Below, piece after piece: positions 18,723 to 28,104 of a DNA stretch of 64,000 bases. The notes beneath the pieces are model-generated. The model was not told the DNA's origin, ran no database searches, and saw only the letters and a program-made list of their open reading frames with translations. Each line of letters starts with the position of its first letter. Position 1 is the first letter of the stretch. The translations under genes were made by a program, and so were the position numbers. The stretch is from Ichthyenterobacterium magnum (GTDB taxonomy: Bacteria > Bacteroidota > Bacteroidia > Flavobacteriales > Flavobacteriaceae), in NCBI RefSeq assembly GCF_003610635.1, contig NZ_RAQJ01000003.1, forward strand, positions 124,001 to 188,000. Direction: 5' to 3'.

Positions 18723-19253
18723 TTATAACACTATATCTCTTAGTTTCTGGATACAGTTTCTATTTCTTGTTTTTATAGTCCCTATTGGCATATTTAACTC
18801 TTCTGAAGCTTCTTTTTGTGTAAATCCTTTAAAATAAAGCAACTCAATTATTTGCTTACACGTCTCTCCTAGATTAGTTACAAATTTTCTTATTCCAATA
18901 GCGTCTGTACTATTATTCAAATTATCATTACTTCTAATAATATCTACGAAAAAGTCAGCATTAAGGTTTTGTTTGGATTGCTTAAATGCCTTTGAACGTA
19001 TCTTGTCTATAGCTGCATTTCTAGCTATATTTAATATCCATGTAAAAAACCTACCTTTTGATGATGAATAAGTATCTGCCTTATCCCATGCTTTAATAAA
19101 AACATCTTGCATTAACTCATCTGCTATATTGCTGTCTTTTACAATATTAAAAACAACACCATGTATACTAGCACCATACATTTGATATAATTTTTCAAAT
19201 GCATATTCATCTTTACTCTTAAATTGTTTAACAAGTATATCTATATCAACCAT
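18723..19253 (-). CDS. ECF-type RNA polymerase sigma factor
   Basis: A 176-residue sigma-70 family factor of the extracytoplasmic-function class. Region 2 has ELMQDVFIKAWDKADTY and KGRFFTWILNIARNAAIDKIR; region 4 has IIELLYFKGFTQKEASEEL followed by NMPIGTIKTRNRNCIQKLR, the DNA-binding helix-turn-helix. TTG and ATG starts are possible; I chose the ATG at 19251-19253, giving MVDIDILVKQFKSKDEYAFE. It forms an operon with the anti-sigma gene. It converges on the DUF4331/TonB-receptor operon, which may be its target, although I cannot show a shared promoter. Confidence 0.92.
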   Translation of the reverse strand: MVDIDILVKQFKSKDEYAFEKLYQMYGASIHGVVFNIVKDSNIADELMQDVFIKAWDKADTYSSSKGRFFTWILNIARNAAIDKIRSKAFKQSKQNLNADFFVDIIRSNDNLNNSTDAIGIRKFVTNLGETCKQIIELLYFKGFTQKEASEELNMPIGTIKTRNRNCIQKLRDIVL

Positions 19254-19661
19254 TAATGGCAAAATTAGGTCTTATATTAATGATTCACAATATATAAATT
19301 TATGAATTCAAAGCCCTAAAATAACAGAATAATATTTCACAAATGGAAATATAAAAAACAACTTTTTTAAACCAGTTTTGTTAGAAGCAAATTAGCCATA
19401 GTATTAACACAATAGTATCTTTTAATGTTAGCTAAACCAAAAAAAAAAATTGTAACTATGTTTTTTACTTTATACAAAATACATCTAAAAATATATTGCC
19501 AACAATAAGAAATAGTATACTACTATGAATATAAAGTATAGAAACTCAAAATAATATTAACTATATCACCTATGGTAAAGACTCATTTTAACGTTAAAAT
19601 TTTCTAAAAAAACGTAACACTCTTGTTACAATTGAGTCTAAATAATAAACACCATCTAATT
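19254..19661. other. divergent regulatory region between sigma factor and AraC regulator
   Basis: About 400 bases of very AT-rich DNA with no coding frame. It contains the 10-base palindrome TAGTATACTA at 19513-19522 and an inverted repeat GTAAC (19614-19618) / GTTAC (19625-19629) close to the AraC start. Either may be an operator. No clear promoter box could be assigned. Confidence 0.5.
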
Positions 19662-20534
19662 ATGAACACATTTCAAAATGGGATATTAAATATTTCAAAA
19701 CAAAATAATTCTTCAGATAGTTTTGGTGAAAATAAGTTTATCATATCCTGTTTTAAGCAATACTCCAGTTCAATAGAAGATTCTAATATTTCTATTAAAA
19801 TGGTACTTAATGGGATAGAATACTATAAATTAAATGGCAAAAGTTATAAAGTAGACACTAGTAAGTTTTTAGTAGTTAACAGGCAATCAAAAGTTGATTT
19901 AACTATTAATGACTCTAAAGATGTAAAAGGAGTATGTTTATACCCATCAGAAATACTAGTCAATGATGTTTTTAGAAACTATAAATATTCGCAAACAAAA
20001 TTATTAGATAATCCGTTTGATAAGACTGAAGAGTTTAATTTACTAGAAAAAACATTTGGGTTTAATGAAAGTAGAACTGGTAAGTATTTAACAAATAATA
20101 TTCATCACATTTTAATTAAACATAAAAGACAAGAAGCAATAGACTTTGAAAGCTTTTATATAGAAATGATTGAATGTTTGATACAAGACCAGATAGAGAT
20201 TAATGGAAAACTCAACAAGCTAACTTCTATAAGAAAAACAACTAAAGAAGAGTTGTTTAGAAGAGTTTCCTCTGCTAAAGATTTTATTGAAGATAATTAC
20301 TCAAAAAAAATCAATTTAAATGAGTTAGCTCAAAATGCTTATCTATCTAAATATCACTTTTCAAGAAGTTTCAAGGCTATATATCAAGTATCTCCTTATC
20401 AGTATTTACTCAAACTAAGAATAAACAAAGCCCAAGAGTTATTAAAAAAAGAATATTCAATATCTCAAATAAATGATATTATTGGCTTCTCTGACGAACG
20501 CAATCTTCGTAAGGCACTTTTTAAAGCTTCGTAA
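19662..20534 (+). CDS. AraC-family regulator of the hydrolase block (proposed)
   Basis: A 290-residue transcription regulator. The N-terminal about 180 residues are a cupin-like sensory part (ISIKMVLNGIEYYKLNGKSY, then SKFLVVNRQSKVDL). Residues about 195-290 hold the double helix-turn-helix: INLNELAQNAYLSKYHFSRS with SFKAIYQVSPYQYLLKLRI, then SISQINDIIGFSDERNLRKA. A TTG 13 codons upstream is also in frame, but ATG at 19662 gives MNTFQNGILNISKQ. It precedes a block of secreted hydrolase genes, and a repeated promoter element starts 14 bases after its stop. I infer that it is the activator of those promoters. Confidence 0.87.
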   Translation: MNTFQNGILNISKQNNSSDSFGENKFIISCFKQYSSSIEDSNISIKMVLNGIEYYKLNGKSYKVDTSKFLVVNRQSKVDLTINDSKDVKGVCLYPSEILVNDVFRNYKYSQTKLLDNPFDKTEEFNLLEKTFGFNESRTGKYLTNNIHHILIKHKRQEAIDFESFYIEMIECLIQDQIEINGKLNKLTSIRKTTKEELFRRVSSAKDFIEDNYSKKINLNELAQNAYLSKYHFSRSFKAIYQVSPYQYLLKLRINKAQELLKKEYSISQINDIIGFSDERNLRKALFKAS

Positions 20535-20547
20535 TACTTTAACTTTT

Positions 20548-20593
20548 TTAGCAACTTTTACACCATAACATAAAGTTTTCTTCATTTCTTTTG
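20548..20593 (+). promoter_or_regulatory. element copy A: TTAGCAAC box plus TTTG at +42, upstream of the amidohydrolase
   Basis: TTAGCAACTTTTACACC at 20548-20564 is identical over 17 bases to copy B at 24142. TTTG begins exactly 42 bases after the first base (20590). There is no TTG -33 box at the usual place; the conserved 17-mer occupies it, as expected for an activator-dependent promoter. The downstream gene starts 58 bases after the TTTG. Confidence 0.7.
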
Positions 20594-20650
20594 AAGTTGA
20601 TTATTAATATAATCATACTTAATTAATTAAAGCAAAAACACAAAAATATT

Positions 20651-22045
20651 ATGAAAAAAAACTTAGCTATAATGGCTATAATTTCATTAACGCTACTGCT
20701 CTCGTGTTCTAAAACAAAATTTTCAAATGAAGCATTTATAATGTACCATGCTAATATAATTGATGTAGAAAATGGGAAAACTCTAAAAGATAAAGCAATT
20801 ATTATTGATAGTGGATTGATAAAACGCATTGGTGATTTTAAAAATCTAAAATCACTTGTTTCAAAAAACAAACACTACAATGTAGATCATAAATATGTTA
20901 TTCCTGGTTTATGGGACATGCACTCTCATATTGATCAACTATCAGATGATTTTGAGCATTCAAAATCTATGCTCAGCTTATACACCTTAAATGGTGTAAC
21001 TTCTATTAGAGAAATGGGTGGAAATTGGACTAAAATAAAGCAGTTAAGAGAAGCATCTAAAGAATCTCATTATTCACCAACAATTCTTACAGCTGGACCT
21101 ATATTAGAAAATAAAGCCTTTGTGGATTGGGTTGCCAAGGTTGATAACGATCCTGAATTTAAAAAGAACAGAGTGCGAATAGCTAACGCATCTGAAGTAG
21201 AAAAAGTTGTAGACTCTGTAAAAAAATTAGGTGTAGATTTTCTAAAAATAAGAACAGCGGCAACTAAAGAAGTGTTTTTCGAAATAATGAAACAAGCTAA
21301 GGCTAAAGGGTTAAAATTATCTGGCCATGTAGATAAAAAAGTTGACCTTTATGATGCTGTTAAATCAGGTATCAGTTCTTTAGAGCATTTAGATATACTT
21401 CAACTTCCTGAAATGAGTGATGCTAAAATGGATTCTATCGTTTTATTAATGAAAGAATTAAAAACAGGATACAGTCCTACGCTTATCTATTTTAAAAACC
21501 ATAGAATTTATGATAGAACAAAAATAAAATCATTTTTAAACGACTCTACATATTCTAATTTTCCAAAAAGAGCTTACGCTTCAAAGAGCTTATTAAAAAA
21601 ATCAAAGTTAAGTATTAAAAGATCTGAAGGATCTCAAGTACCATGGAATGAATTGGAAACAAATTTTATGAAATTTGCAACTAAAATAGTTCAAAATAAT
21701 GTTTCCGTTTTGGCAAGTACAGATGGTGCTAATGCATTAGTATTACCAGGATTTAGTTTACATGAAGAATTACAATTGTATAAGTCTGAATTAAAAATGT
21801 CTCCCTTACAAATATTACAATCTGCAACTATAAACCCATCAAAATATTTTGGTTTTGAAAGTAAGCTAGGACTAGTGAAAGAAGGATATGTTGCAGATTT
21901 AATTGTATTAGATAAAAATCCTCTTTTAAATATAAAAAACACTGAAACAATAAATAGTGTGATTAAATCTGGGAAATTGATTTCTAATAAAGAAATTCTT
22001 AAAGAGTTAAAATCTATCAGAGATTATAATAAAACGAATAATTGA
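20651..22045 (+). CDS. amidohydrolase-family lipoprotein
   Basis: A 464-residue lipid-anchored metal hydrolase. The signal peptide ends in LLLSC at about residue 19. The catalytic barrel begins with YVIPGLWDMHSHID (the HxH metal ligands), followed by GHVDKK and EHLDIL, which supply His ligands, and LASTDGAN with the catalytic Asp near residue 357. The C-terminal beta sandwich has the usual GYVADLIVLDKNPL. Related proteins are imidazolonepropionase-like and prolidase-like enzymes acting on cyclic amides or dipeptides. The S9 peptidase gene follows with only 2 bases between, so the two are one operon behind element copy A. Confidence 0.88.
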   Translation: MKKNLAIMAIISLTLLLSCSKTKFSNEAFIMYHANIIDVENGKTLKDKAIIIDSGLIKRIGDFKNLKSLVSKNKHYNVDHKYVIPGLWDMHSHIDQLSDDFEHSKSMLSLYTLNGVTSIREMGGNWTKIKQLREASKESHYSPTILTAGPILENKAFVDWVAKVDNDPEFKKNRVRIANASEVEKVVDSVKKLGVDFLKIRTAATKEVFFEIMKQAKAKGLKLSGHVDKKVDLYDAVKSGISSLEHLDILQLPEMSDAKMDSIVLLMKELKTGYSPTLIYFKNHRIYDRTKIKSFLNDSTYSNFPKRAYASKSLLKKSKLSIKRSEGSQVPWNELETNFMKFATKIVQNNVSVLASTDGANALVLPGFSLHEELQLYKSELKMSPLQILQSATINPSKYFGFESKLGLVKEGYVADLIVLDKNPLLNIKNTETINSVIKSGKLISNKEILKELKSIRDYNKTNN

Positions 22046-22047
22046 AA

Positions 22048-24048
22048 ATGAAATATCTAAATTCTATATACCTGTTAGTTGGTTTATGTTTTTGTAGTTG
22101 CAACTCAAATATTGTCACTAATACTAATAAAGAAAGTAGTCTAGAAGAGAAACTAATTGACCGAGCTACCCTATTCGCATCAAAGAATAAAGAGGATGTA
22201 AAGTTGAGTCCAAATGGAAATCAACTATCCTTTATACAATTAAAGGGCGGCATTCGAAATATCTGGATTGCAAGCCTTAATAATATTGACGCAGCTAAAC
22301 AAGTCACTTTTAGTACTAAAAGAGATGTTTTTTATGATTACTACTGGAGTACAGATGGAGCTTCAATCATCTATAAAGGAGATAATGGTGGCGACGAAAA
22401 TTATGTGTTTAGAGCAATATCACTCAAAACTAATAAAACAACTGTTTTATCACCATTAGATGGTTCTAGAACACAATTATATGGAATAAGCCCTAAACAT
22501 CCTAAAGAAATAATTCTTGGTTATAACAACCGAGACCCTAGTTATTTTGACTTGTATAGAGTGAATATTGAATCTGGTAAAAGAGAGCTAATTTATAAAA
22601 ACACCAAAGGCTTTAACCGCTTTTATATTGATACCGATTTAAAGTTAAGAATGGCGAGAAAACCAGCAACTGACGCACCATATTATATGCTATATAAGTG
22701 TAATGAATCAAAAGAGTTTCAGCCTTTTTACAGGATAGAGCTAGAAGAAAGTAGAACTTATAAAGTTTTGCAATTTGACTTTAGTGACGATTTCTTTTAT
22801 GCTCTTGATAATAAGGAGACCGACAAATTAGCCCTCGTTAGAATTAATTTCAAGACAGGAGAAAGAAAACAAATAGCATCATCTAAAAAGGTTGACTTAA
22901 AAGATGTTATTTTTTCATCTATAACAGGAAAGCCTATACTATATTTGGAAGATTATCTAAAACCAGAATGGCATTGGTTAAACGAACAAAAATTCATGTT
23001 TCCAGAAAGCTTTACAGAGCAAAGAATACGTTTTTTAGGTTTTAATAATAATGAAAACAAGTGTCTTATTAAAGTCAGCGGAAAACATCCTGGTAAAATT
23101 TATATAATCGAAAAAGGAAAAGAAGAAAAATTTCTCTTTTCAGAAAAAAAAGAGCTTGAAAATTACGAATTACCAGAAGTAATCCCAGTTACTATAAAAA
23201 GCAGAGATGGTCTAGACCTTGTTTGCTATTTATCATTACCTAAAGGTAGTGATAGTAACATGGATGGTATACCTGACAAACCTTTACCTATGATATTAAA
23301 TCCGCATGATGGGCCATGGAGAAGAACACATTATAATTATGATACGTGGTGGCAATGGATGGCAAATAGAGGTTATGCTGTATTGTCACCTAATTTTAGA
23401 GGTTCAACTGGCTTTGGAAAAGATTTTTTAAATGCAGGAAATATGGAATGGGGAGCGAAGATGCAAGATGATTTGGATGATGCAGTAGATTGGGCGATTA
23501 GGGTTGGAATTGCAAATCCTGATAAAATAGGAATGTTCGGAGCCTCATATAGTGGTTATACTAGTTTAATGGCATTAGCAAAATCCTCAGACAAATATGC
23601 CTGCGCCATTGATATGTTTGGTCCTTCTAATTTAGAAACCTTATTAAATTCTTTGCCAAAATATTGGATGATTGAATTTGAAGAGATTGTAAAGAGAATG
23701 GGAGACCCAAGAACTGAAGAAGGCCGAGCTTTTCTTAAAGAACGCTCACCTATTACATATGCAAGGGATTTTAAAAAACCATTACTTATAGCTCAAGGTG
23801 AAAACGATATTAGAGTAACACGGCAAGAATCTGATCAAATTGCAGCAGCACTATCTCAAAATAACATCCCAGTCACCTATCTATTACTAAAGGATGAAGG
23901 ACACGGATGGTTCAATACTAACAACGATTTGGCTCTAAAAGGATTAATTGAAGATTTTCTTGCTAAACATTTAGGAGGACGAGTCGAGGGATTGAAAGAC
24001 CAAATTGACAAGAGTTCTATTGAGTTTGTTAAAACTACAAAACAATGA
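22048..24048 (+). CDS. S9-family prolyl-oligopeptidase-like lipoprotein
   Basis: A 666-residue exported serine peptidase. The signal peptide ends in a lipobox near LCFCSC. Residues about 40-380 form a beta-propeller (KLSPNGNQLSFIQ, SIIYKGDNGGDENY). The alpha/beta-hydrolase domain follows, with the oxyanion segment PHDGPWRR, nucleophile GASYSGY (Ser500), Asp587 in GENDIR and His619 in DEGHGW. The family cleaves short peptides, often after proline or at the N terminus. A TTG at 22042 is possible but ATG at 22048 is a better start. It probably shares its mRNA with the amidohydrolase. Confidence 0.92.
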   Translation: MKYLNSIYLLVGLCFCSCNSNIVTNTNKESSLEEKLIDRATLFASKNKEDVKLSPNGNQLSFIQLKGGIRNIWIASLNNIDAAKQVTFSTKRDVFYDYYWSTDGASIIYKGDNGGDENYVFRAISLKTNKTTVLSPLDGSRTQLYGISPKHPKEIILGYNNRDPSYFDLYRVNIESGKRELIYKNTKGFNRFYIDTDLKLRMARKPATDAPYYMLYKCNESKEFQPFYRIELEESRTYKVLQFDFSDDFFYALDNKETDKLALVRINFKTGERKQIASSKKVDLKDVIFSSITGKPILYLEDYLKPEWHWLNEQKFMFPESFTEQRIRFLGFNNNENKCLIKVSGKHPGKIYIIEKGKEEKFLFSEKKELENYELPEVIPVTIKSRDGLDLVCYLSLPKGSDSNMDGIPDKPLPMILNPHDGPWRRTHYNYDTWWQWMANRGYAVLSPNFRGSTGFGKDFLNAGNMEWGAKMQDDLDDAVDWAIRVGIANPDKIGMFGASYSGYTSLMALAKSSDKYACAIDMFGPSNLETLLNSLPKYWMIEFEEIVKRMGDPRTEEGRAFLKERSPITYARDFKKPLLIAQGENDIRVTRQESDQIAAALSQNNIPVTYLLLKDEGHGWFNTNNDLALKGLIEDFLAKHLGGRVEGLKDQIDKSSIEFVKTTKQ

Positions 24049-24141
24049 TAGTGTAGTAAATGACGATTGGCTTCGTGCAGCAATTAATTATGAAGTATAA
24101 ATGTAATGAGAAGACAATTACAAAAACTGTAAATAAAAAAC

Positions 24142-24187
24142 TTAGCAACTTTTACACCTTATAAAATATACACTTGTAGTTTCTTTG
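24142..24187 (+). promoter_or_regulatory. element copy B: TTAGCAAC box plus TTTG at +42, upstream of the serine hydrolase
   Basis: TTAGCAACTTTTACACC at 24142-24158 is identical to copy A. TTTG starts at 24184, again 42 bases after the first base. Between them the sequences have diverged, so the box and its spacing are what is conserved. It lies in a 266-base gap with no gene and precedes a four-gene run. Confidence 0.72.
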
Positions 24188-24314
24188 AAAGGAATAACTG
24201 TTATCAAGGTTAATGTAATAGTTATATTCGATTGATGGTTTATTAAGATAGTCTTTCATTTTTTGTTAGGCTATCTTCTTTGTCTATTCATTAATTGGTT
24301 TAATAAATAAAAAC

Positions 24315-25382
24315 ATGAAAACAAAACAGTTTATAATAAGCGTCGCTTTAATGATTTCTGCAACTATTTTTTCGCAAACATTTCCAGACACAGAATGGGC
24401 ATACAATATGAATGCATATAAAGAAGGTTGGAGTGACAGTAAAGGCAAGGAACTATATAAGTATATTGTAGATAGCACAAATATAACAAGCATGCTAATT
24501 GTGCATAAAGGTAAGGTTGTATATCAATATGGAGATGTCAAACAAAACACATACATAGCTTCTTGTAGAAAAAGTGTATTATCCATGCTTTATGGCAAAT
24601 ATGTTGAAAATGGAACGATACGTCTTAATGAAACAATAAAAACACTTGGTATAGATGATGTTGATGGCGTTTTACCAATAGAACAAAAAGCAACAATTAA
24701 GGATCTTATTTCATCTAGATCAGGAATCTATAGACGAGCAAGTAATCCAGGAACATGGGTTAAATATCTAAAAAAACGCGGAACTGTAGAACCAGGAACA
24801 CGGTGGTTATATAATAATTGGGATTTTAATGTTGCAGGGTTCATTTTTGAAAGTAAAAGCAAAAAAAATATTTATGATGCAGTAAGAGACGAATTGGCAT
24901 TACCCTTGCAAATGGAAGATTGGAATCGAACAATACATAAAAAATCAGGAGATGTGACTAGATCAAAGTATTTAGGATATCCTATGTGGTTTTCTTCAAG
25001 AGACTTGGCACGTTTAGGGTTGCTAATGCTAAATAAAGGCAAATGGAAAAACAAACAAATAATACCAGAAAATTGGGTAAATGAAATGATTACACCAAGA
25101 ACCACTGCTAAAGAAATGCAAAAAAGCGTTCCTGTAATGAATACAGGAGAACACAGGTTTGCTTATGGTTATATGTGGTGGCTATGGGAAAACCATAATG
25201 ATTGGCGATTAAAAGATGCCTACTCAGCACTAGGAGCTTATGGTCAAAATATAACCATACTTCCAGAAATAGATGCAGTAATTGTATTTAACACGAAGCC
25301 TGAGTATGGTAGATTTAATAATGGAAAAATTACACAAGAATTGCCCGCTCGAATTGTTAAAATTTATGATGAGAGTGAATAA
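24315..25382 (+). CDS. class-C beta-lactamase-like serine hydrolase
   Basis: A 355-residue exported protein of the beta-lactamase/transpeptidase-like fold. A signal peptide (residues 1-20) ends near IFSQTFPD. The SxxK nucleophile motif is ASCRK (Ser83, Lys86), the YxN motif lies in LYNNWDFNVAG, and the C-terminal AYGYMWWLW region matches the family's third element. Such proteins include D-aminopeptidases, esterases and 6-aminohexanoate hydrolases; there is no reason to call it an antibiotic resistance enzyme. It is first in a run of four tightly spaced genes behind element copy B. Confidence 0.88.
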   Translation: MKTKQFIISVALMISATIFSQTFPDTEWAYNMNAYKEGWSDSKGKELYKYIVDSTNITSMLIVHKGKVVYQYGDVKQNTYIASCRKSVLSMLYGKYVENGTIRLNETIKTLGIDDVDGVLPIEQKATIKDLISSRSGIYRRASNPGTWVKYLKKRGTVEPGTRWLYNNWDFNVAGFIFESKSKKNIYDAVRDELALPLQMEDWNRTIHKKSGDVTRSKYLGYPMWFSSRDLARLGLLMLNKGKWKNKQIIPENWVNEMITPRTTAKEMQKSVPVMNTGEHRFAYGYMWWLWENHNDWRLKDAYSALGAYGQNITILPEIDAVIVFNTKPEYGRFNNGKITQELPARIVKIYDESE

Positions 25383-25394
25383 AAAAATTCAGCA

Positions 25395-26582
25395 ATGAAA
25401 ATAAAAATATATTACTTCTTAGGATTCACCCTGTTATTCTTTTCTTGTGTGAAAAAAGAAAAAGTCTTAAACTATTCTGAGACTGTTAATAATGCGATTA
25501 GCCCCATTAATTTTGTAAATAAAAAATTAGAGAGTCATGATTTAATAATTTTTGATGATGCATTGCACTCAGCTAAAGAACCTTTTGATTTTTATAATGA
25601 ATTATTAGAATATAAAGTTGTAAGCAACAAAATTAATTATCTATTTATTGAAGTGTTTTCTATCACAGTACAAAAACATATTGATAAATTTTTGAATAGT
25701 AAAAACTTGGATCAAGAATTATTACTTCCAGTTTTTCAAAATGATTTTAGTGGGTATGGATGGAGGTACCAAACTTATTTAGACTTATTGAAAACAGTTT
25801 GGAAAGTAAACAGAAAACGAGATACGCAAAATAAAATAAAAGTTATTTGTGTAGACCAACCAATATACTGGGACGCTATAAAAACAATTGAAGATTATGA
25901 AGTGTTTCAAAAGTCATTGATTGGTAGAGATTATTTTATGTATAAAATGATTTTAAAAGAAATGAAAGGTTTTAAAAAGAATATTAAAGGTCTGTTTTTA
26001 ACAAACACAAGACACTCTTATAAAAATATAAAAAAGAAGAATGGTGAGTTTTATTGGAATACTGGGACTTTTTTCAACCAGTTCAACCCCAAAAAAACAT
26101 ATGCAATTAGAATTCACAATGTAATATTATCTATAAAATCTAAGAATACAAAAAGTAAAGATAAATCTACAGACGGATTAGCTAGTTATTCTTATAATTG
26201 GATTCAAATGGAAAATGGAGATTGGGATAAAGCGTTCAAAGAAAATAATAATAAGAAGGTTGGGTTTGACTTAAAGAACTCTCAGTTTGGTAAAGCATCT
26301 TACATAGGTAATCACATGTTAAATTTTAAGGAAGGACAAACAATGTATGATGCATATGATGGGTTGATATTTCTTAAACCTCTAGATGAGTTACATTTTT
26401 CAGAAAAAATGAATTATTTCTATACAGACGCTTTTAAAAAAGAATTAAAGAGAAGAATTTTTCTTCTAGAAGGAGAAAACTTAAAAGAATTGCTTAAAGC
26501 TAAAAAACTGAAAAGCATAGATGAGTATATTGAGTCTATTACCCATCACAAAAATATTGAGAAAAATTATTTTCTAAATTAA
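25395..26582 (+). CDS. lipoprotein resembling erythromycin-esterase/TraB-fold proteins
   Basis: A 395-residue lipoprotein with lipobox LLFFSC at about residue 18. I do not recognise a named family with certainty. The order LIIFDDALHSAKEPFDFYNE, INYLFIEVFS, YQTYLDLLKTVWKVNRK, IKVICVDQP and KGLFLTNTRHSYKNIK follows the Ere/TraB/ChaN-like hydrolase layout, in which an acidic-His motif, an E in a strand, a Trp-rich helix and a late His form the active site. A hydrolase is therefore plausible but unproven. It lies 12 bases after the serine hydrolase gene. Confidence 0.6.
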   Translation: MKIKIYYFLGFTLLFFSCVKKEKVLNYSETVNNAISPINFVNKKLESHDLIIFDDALHSAKEPFDFYNELLEYKVVSNKINYLFIEVFSITVQKHIDKFLNSKNLDQELLLPVFQNDFSGYGWRYQTYLDLLKTVWKVNRKRDTQNKIKVICVDQPIYWDAIKTIEDYEVFQKSLIGRDYFMYKMILKEMKGFKKNIKGLFLTNTRHSYKNIKKKNGEFYWNTGTFFNQFNPKKTYAIRIHNVILSIKSKNTKSKDKSTDGLASYSYNWIQMENGDWDKAFKENNNKKVGFDLKNSQFGKASYIGNHMLNFKEGQTMYDAYDGLIFLKPLDELHFSEKMNYFYTDAFKKELKRRIFLLEGENLKELLKAKKLKSIDEYIESITHHKNIEKNYFLN

Positions 26583-26616
26583 ACTTCAATTGAGAAATCT
26601 AAAAAATATAATAGTG

Positions 26617-28104
26617 ATGAGCTTTAAAAATATTTCATTTATAGGGCTTTGTCTAATCTTAGCATCTTGTGAAACAAAAAAAACAGAAAAATTTGATTTA
26701 GAATATACAGTTACATCTAATTTAAAAAATGAACCAACATTAGATGTTCAGTTTAAGTATAAAACAGATGGTAAAGGTGTTTTGAATTTAGATTATGTTA
26801 ATAGTTCTATGGGAGATACTGACATTTTTAATTGTATTAAAAAATTGAAAGTTGAAAACGAAGAAGCAAATATTTCCTTTGTAAGAGATAGTAATTTAAT
26901 TAAAATCAAATCAGTACCTAATAAAGAGCTAGTAATTTCTTATTCTATAGCACAAGATTTTAAAGAACCTTTATATAACCATCACAGATATAGACCAATT
27001 ATTACAAAAGATTATTTTCATGTATTAGGAGTTAGGCTATTCATGGTTCCAAGTAACATTTATAAAAGTGAAATAGATGTAGCTAAAATTAATGTCAAAT
27101 GGAATGGTATTCCAAACAAAGGAATTATTCACAATAGTTTTGGAAAAAACCTTAGCCAAACTTTTACTGTTAATCAAGAAAACTTATTTGCTTCATTCTT
27201 TGTGGGAGGTGACTTTAGAAGAAAAGAGTTTTTATATAAAAACAAATCAGTATATTGGGTTACAAGAGGAGATTGGAAAAATTTTAATGATGAAGATGTT
27301 TTTAATATTTTAAAAGAGACAATTACATTTCAAAATAATTTTTGGAAAGACACTATAAATTCTAGTTTCTCAGTTTCTTTACTACCCACTCAAGAGAAAA
27401 ATCATTACTCAATTGGCGGTAGTGGCTTCTCTAATTCATTTATCTCCTTTGCCTCAAACAATCAATTTGTAGAACTAAAAAATATAGCATGGCTCTATAA
27501 CCATGAGTTATTGCATAAATGGCTAGGAAGAACAATAAAAAATAAAAATGAAGTCCAACAATATTGGTTTAGTGAAGGTTTCACCAATTACTATTCATAC
27601 AAATTATTGCTAAAAAATAATCAATTAAGTGTTAATGAATTTTTGAAAGAAATCAATACAATCATTGCTAAGCATTATAAAGACCCCTTAAATGCAATAC
27701 CAAATTCTAAGTTAACCTTTAACACATATTGGGGTGATTATAAAAACTATCAAAAGCTGCCATACAGAAGAGGATTGACCTATGCCTTTTTAATTGATAT
27801 GCAGATAAAGCTAAAATCTAATTATAAACATAGTTTAGATAATGTTATGTTAGACTTGTTGGCTATAGCAAAATCTGATTCTTCAATGCGATTAAATAAC
27901 GAGGTTTTTAAAAAAATGCTATTAAAGTACTTAGGTAAAAACTCAATAAAAGAATTTAATAAGCACATCTTAGAAGGCAAATTAATTACCTTTAAAGAGC
28001 AAATAGTTAGTGGATTAGAAATTAAAAATGAGCAATCTATTCCTCAATTTGTGTTATCAAATAAAGTTGACATTGCACAGGTTAAAAAAGAATTAAAATT
28101 ATAA
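26617..28104 (+). CDS. M61-like zinc metallopeptidase lipoprotein
   Basis: A 495-residue lipoprotein with lipobox LILASC at about residue 18. The gluzincin motif HELLHKWLG starts at His296; the third ligand is Glu320 in WFSEGFTNYYSYK, typical of M61 (glycyl aminopeptidase-like) and M1 enzymes. The N-terminal half is the beta-rich domain of M61 proteins, including RYRPIITKDYFHVLG. I see no PDZ domain, which many M61 members carry after the catalytic part. The frame is open to a TTG at 26590, but the ATG at 26617 gives a proper signal. The next gene starts directly after its stop. Confidence 0.82.
   Translation: MSFKNISFIGLCLILASCETKKTEKFDLEYTVTSNLKNEPTLDVQFKYKTDGKGVLNLDYVNSSMGDTDIFNCIKKLKVENEEANISFVRDSNLIKIKSVPNKELVISYSIAQDFKEPLYNHHRYRPIITKDYFHVLGVRLFMVPSNIYKSEIDVAKINVKWNGIPNKGIIHNSFGKNLSQTFTVNQENLFASFFVGGDFRRKEFLYKNKSVYWVTRGDWKNFNDEDVFNILKETITFQNNFWKDTINSSFSVSLLPTQEKNHYSIGGSGFSNSFISFASNNQFVELKNIAWLYNHELLHKWLGRTIKNKNEVQQYWFSEGFTNYYSYKLLLKNNQLSVNEFLKEINTIIAKHYKDPLNAIPNSKLTFNTYWGDYKNYQKLPYRRGLTYAFLIDMQIKLKSNYKHSLDNVMLDLLAIAKSDSSMRLNNEVFKKMLLKYLGKNSIKEFNKHILEGKLITFKEQIVSGLEIKNEQSIPQFVLSNKVDIAQVKKELKL

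Noticed and set aside
24315-25382. Beta-lactam resistance gene
   Set aside because: The SxxK and YxN motifs define a broad fold with many non-lactamase members; context points to peptide or ester hydrolysis.
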